From the NCBI GenBank assembly GCA_024998705.1, contig JACOEF010000483.1, positions 1 through 5,303 of the forward strand: a stretch of DNA of 5,303 bases, written 5' to 3'. The translations under genes were made by a program, and so were the position numbers. The DNA comes from Nitrospira sp. (GTDB lineage: Bacteria > Nitrospirota > Nitrospiria > Nitrospirales > Nitrospiraceae). Under the pieces are notes generated by a model. That model did no database searches, was not told the DNA's origin, and worked only from the letters and a program-made list of their open reading frames with translations. Shown one piece after another: positions 4,745 to 5,303 of the stretch; within the stretch, counting starts at the first letter, position 1; each line of letters starts with the position of its first letter.

Positions 4745-5303
4745 CTAGCGTGCGTAGCTGAGTTTGAGATGGTAGAAGGCGCCGAATTGCTGGAGAACAG
4801 TGGCGGTGAGGCGACTGTTGCCGTCGACCACCGATGCGGCATCGCCGACACCATACGGTGCTTCAAACAAATAGCCTTGCTCAAGGCTCGAACTCACGAC
4901 CTTCGGATGCACCACGACCGGTGAGTGACCGGTTGGGATTGTCGAATTCACGCTGTACACCAGCACTCCCTCACGCGGGCGTTCATTCGGGGCGTCTTCC
5001 CTGGGTTGCGCCAATTCCACCACGAAGACTTTGCTCGGGCTCTGAGGGTCGTCGATGGGCAAGACAACCATCGAGATCCCGTACCGGCTCGATAGAGGGC
5101 TCAGGGTGATGTATCGCTCCTGCGGACTCTCGCTGAGGTAGATGGTTCTCGGCGTGTCGAGCCACCCGTTCTTGTGCCGATGCCAACCGATGAAGCTGGT
5201 GCAGTGAAAAATATCAGACATGATGTCCCAGCATCCCGCACGTGACGTGTCAGCACCGTCGCCGTACGTATACAGGTCGGGGAGGCCGATCAGATGGCTG
5301 ACC
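4745..5303 (-). CDS. M6 family (immune inhibitor A-like) metallopeptidase, C-terminal part (runs off right edge)
   Basis: M6 peptidases are zinc endopeptidases, usually secreted, with an HExxHxxGxPD active site. The frame is open to the window edge, so the ATG at 5219-5221 is internal, not the start. The first visible residues are VSHLIGLPDLY: the second zinc His, the conserved Gly and the Asp of the motif. The initial HE falls just outside; the edge base is consistent with a Glu codon. Next comes CWDIMSD, the WDIM Met-turn of this group, then GWHRHKNGWLD, matching the family's W-x-(K/R)-x-K-x-GWL segment. The following beta-rich region includes FVVELAQPRE and REGVLVYSVN, as in M6 C-terminal domains. 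The protein ends with GAFYHLKLSYAR, a natural-looking final strand. The visible part is 185 residues. The signal peptide and most of the catalytic domain must lie to the right. Secretion and substrate are inferred from the family. Nothing visible links it to its neighbours. Confidence 0.85.
   Translation of the reverse strand, partial: VSHLIGLPDLYTYGDGADTSRAGCWDIMSDIFHCTSFIGWHRHKNGWLDTPRTIYLSESPQERYITLSPLSSRYGISMVVLPIDDPQSPSKVFVVELAQPREDAPNERPREGVLVYSVNSTIPTGHSPVVVHPKVVSSSLEQGYLFEAPYGVGDAASVVDGNSRLTATVLQQFGAFYHLKLSYAR

Noticed and set aside
4543..4761. 72-codon plus-strand open frame before the peptidase gene
   Set aside because: It has no recognisable domain, is rich in Arg and Ser as expected from a random GC-rich frame, and overlaps the end of the M6 gene on the other strand.

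Overview
This window is GC-rich bacterial chromosome. The protein-coding content, the sigma70-type promoter matches and the CCA-encoding tRNA gene all fit a free-living Gram-negative bacterium. The start of the ribosomal protein L9 gene, a soluble P450, a stray FliL-like protein and an M6 peptidase together would suit a Nitrospira-like member of the Nitrospirota. That assignment is an impression from family resemblance, not something the sequence proves.

Layout from left to right. (1) The first 26 codons of rplI (L9) leave the left edge on the minus strand. They have a strong ribosome binding site and a near-consensus promoter just upstream. (2) A divergent plus-strand gene (384-1865) encodes a 493-residue protein that looks like the first RecA domain of a UPF1-like SF1 helicase. 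It has a recognisable DEA-type motif II and motif III, but no P-loop and no second RecA domain. (3) A tRNA-Leu(CAG) gene (1954-2040) has its own promoter and is followed by about 300 bases without a convincing gene. (4) A complete cytochrome P450 (2358-3740) lies on the plus strand. (5) On the minus strand, converging on the P450, there is a single-pass membrane FliL-domain protein (3841-4302). (6) About 440 bases without a gene hold small repeats and a structured stretch. (7) The C-terminal part of a secreted-type M6 (immune inhibitor A-like) metallopeptidase enters from the right edge (4745-5303).

The genes do not form one obvious pathway or operon. Strand changes, individual promoters and gaps suggest a mosaic of single-gene units. 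The rplI and pseudo-helicase genes are divergent from a shared region of about 300 bases. The P450 has no ferredoxin or reductase next to it, and the FliL-like gene has no flagellar neighbours here. The item most worth following up is the half-helicase protein, which appears to be a catalytically dead or repurposed UPF1-type domain with a long coiled-coil insertion. No CRISPR array, transposase or complete mobile element was seen.
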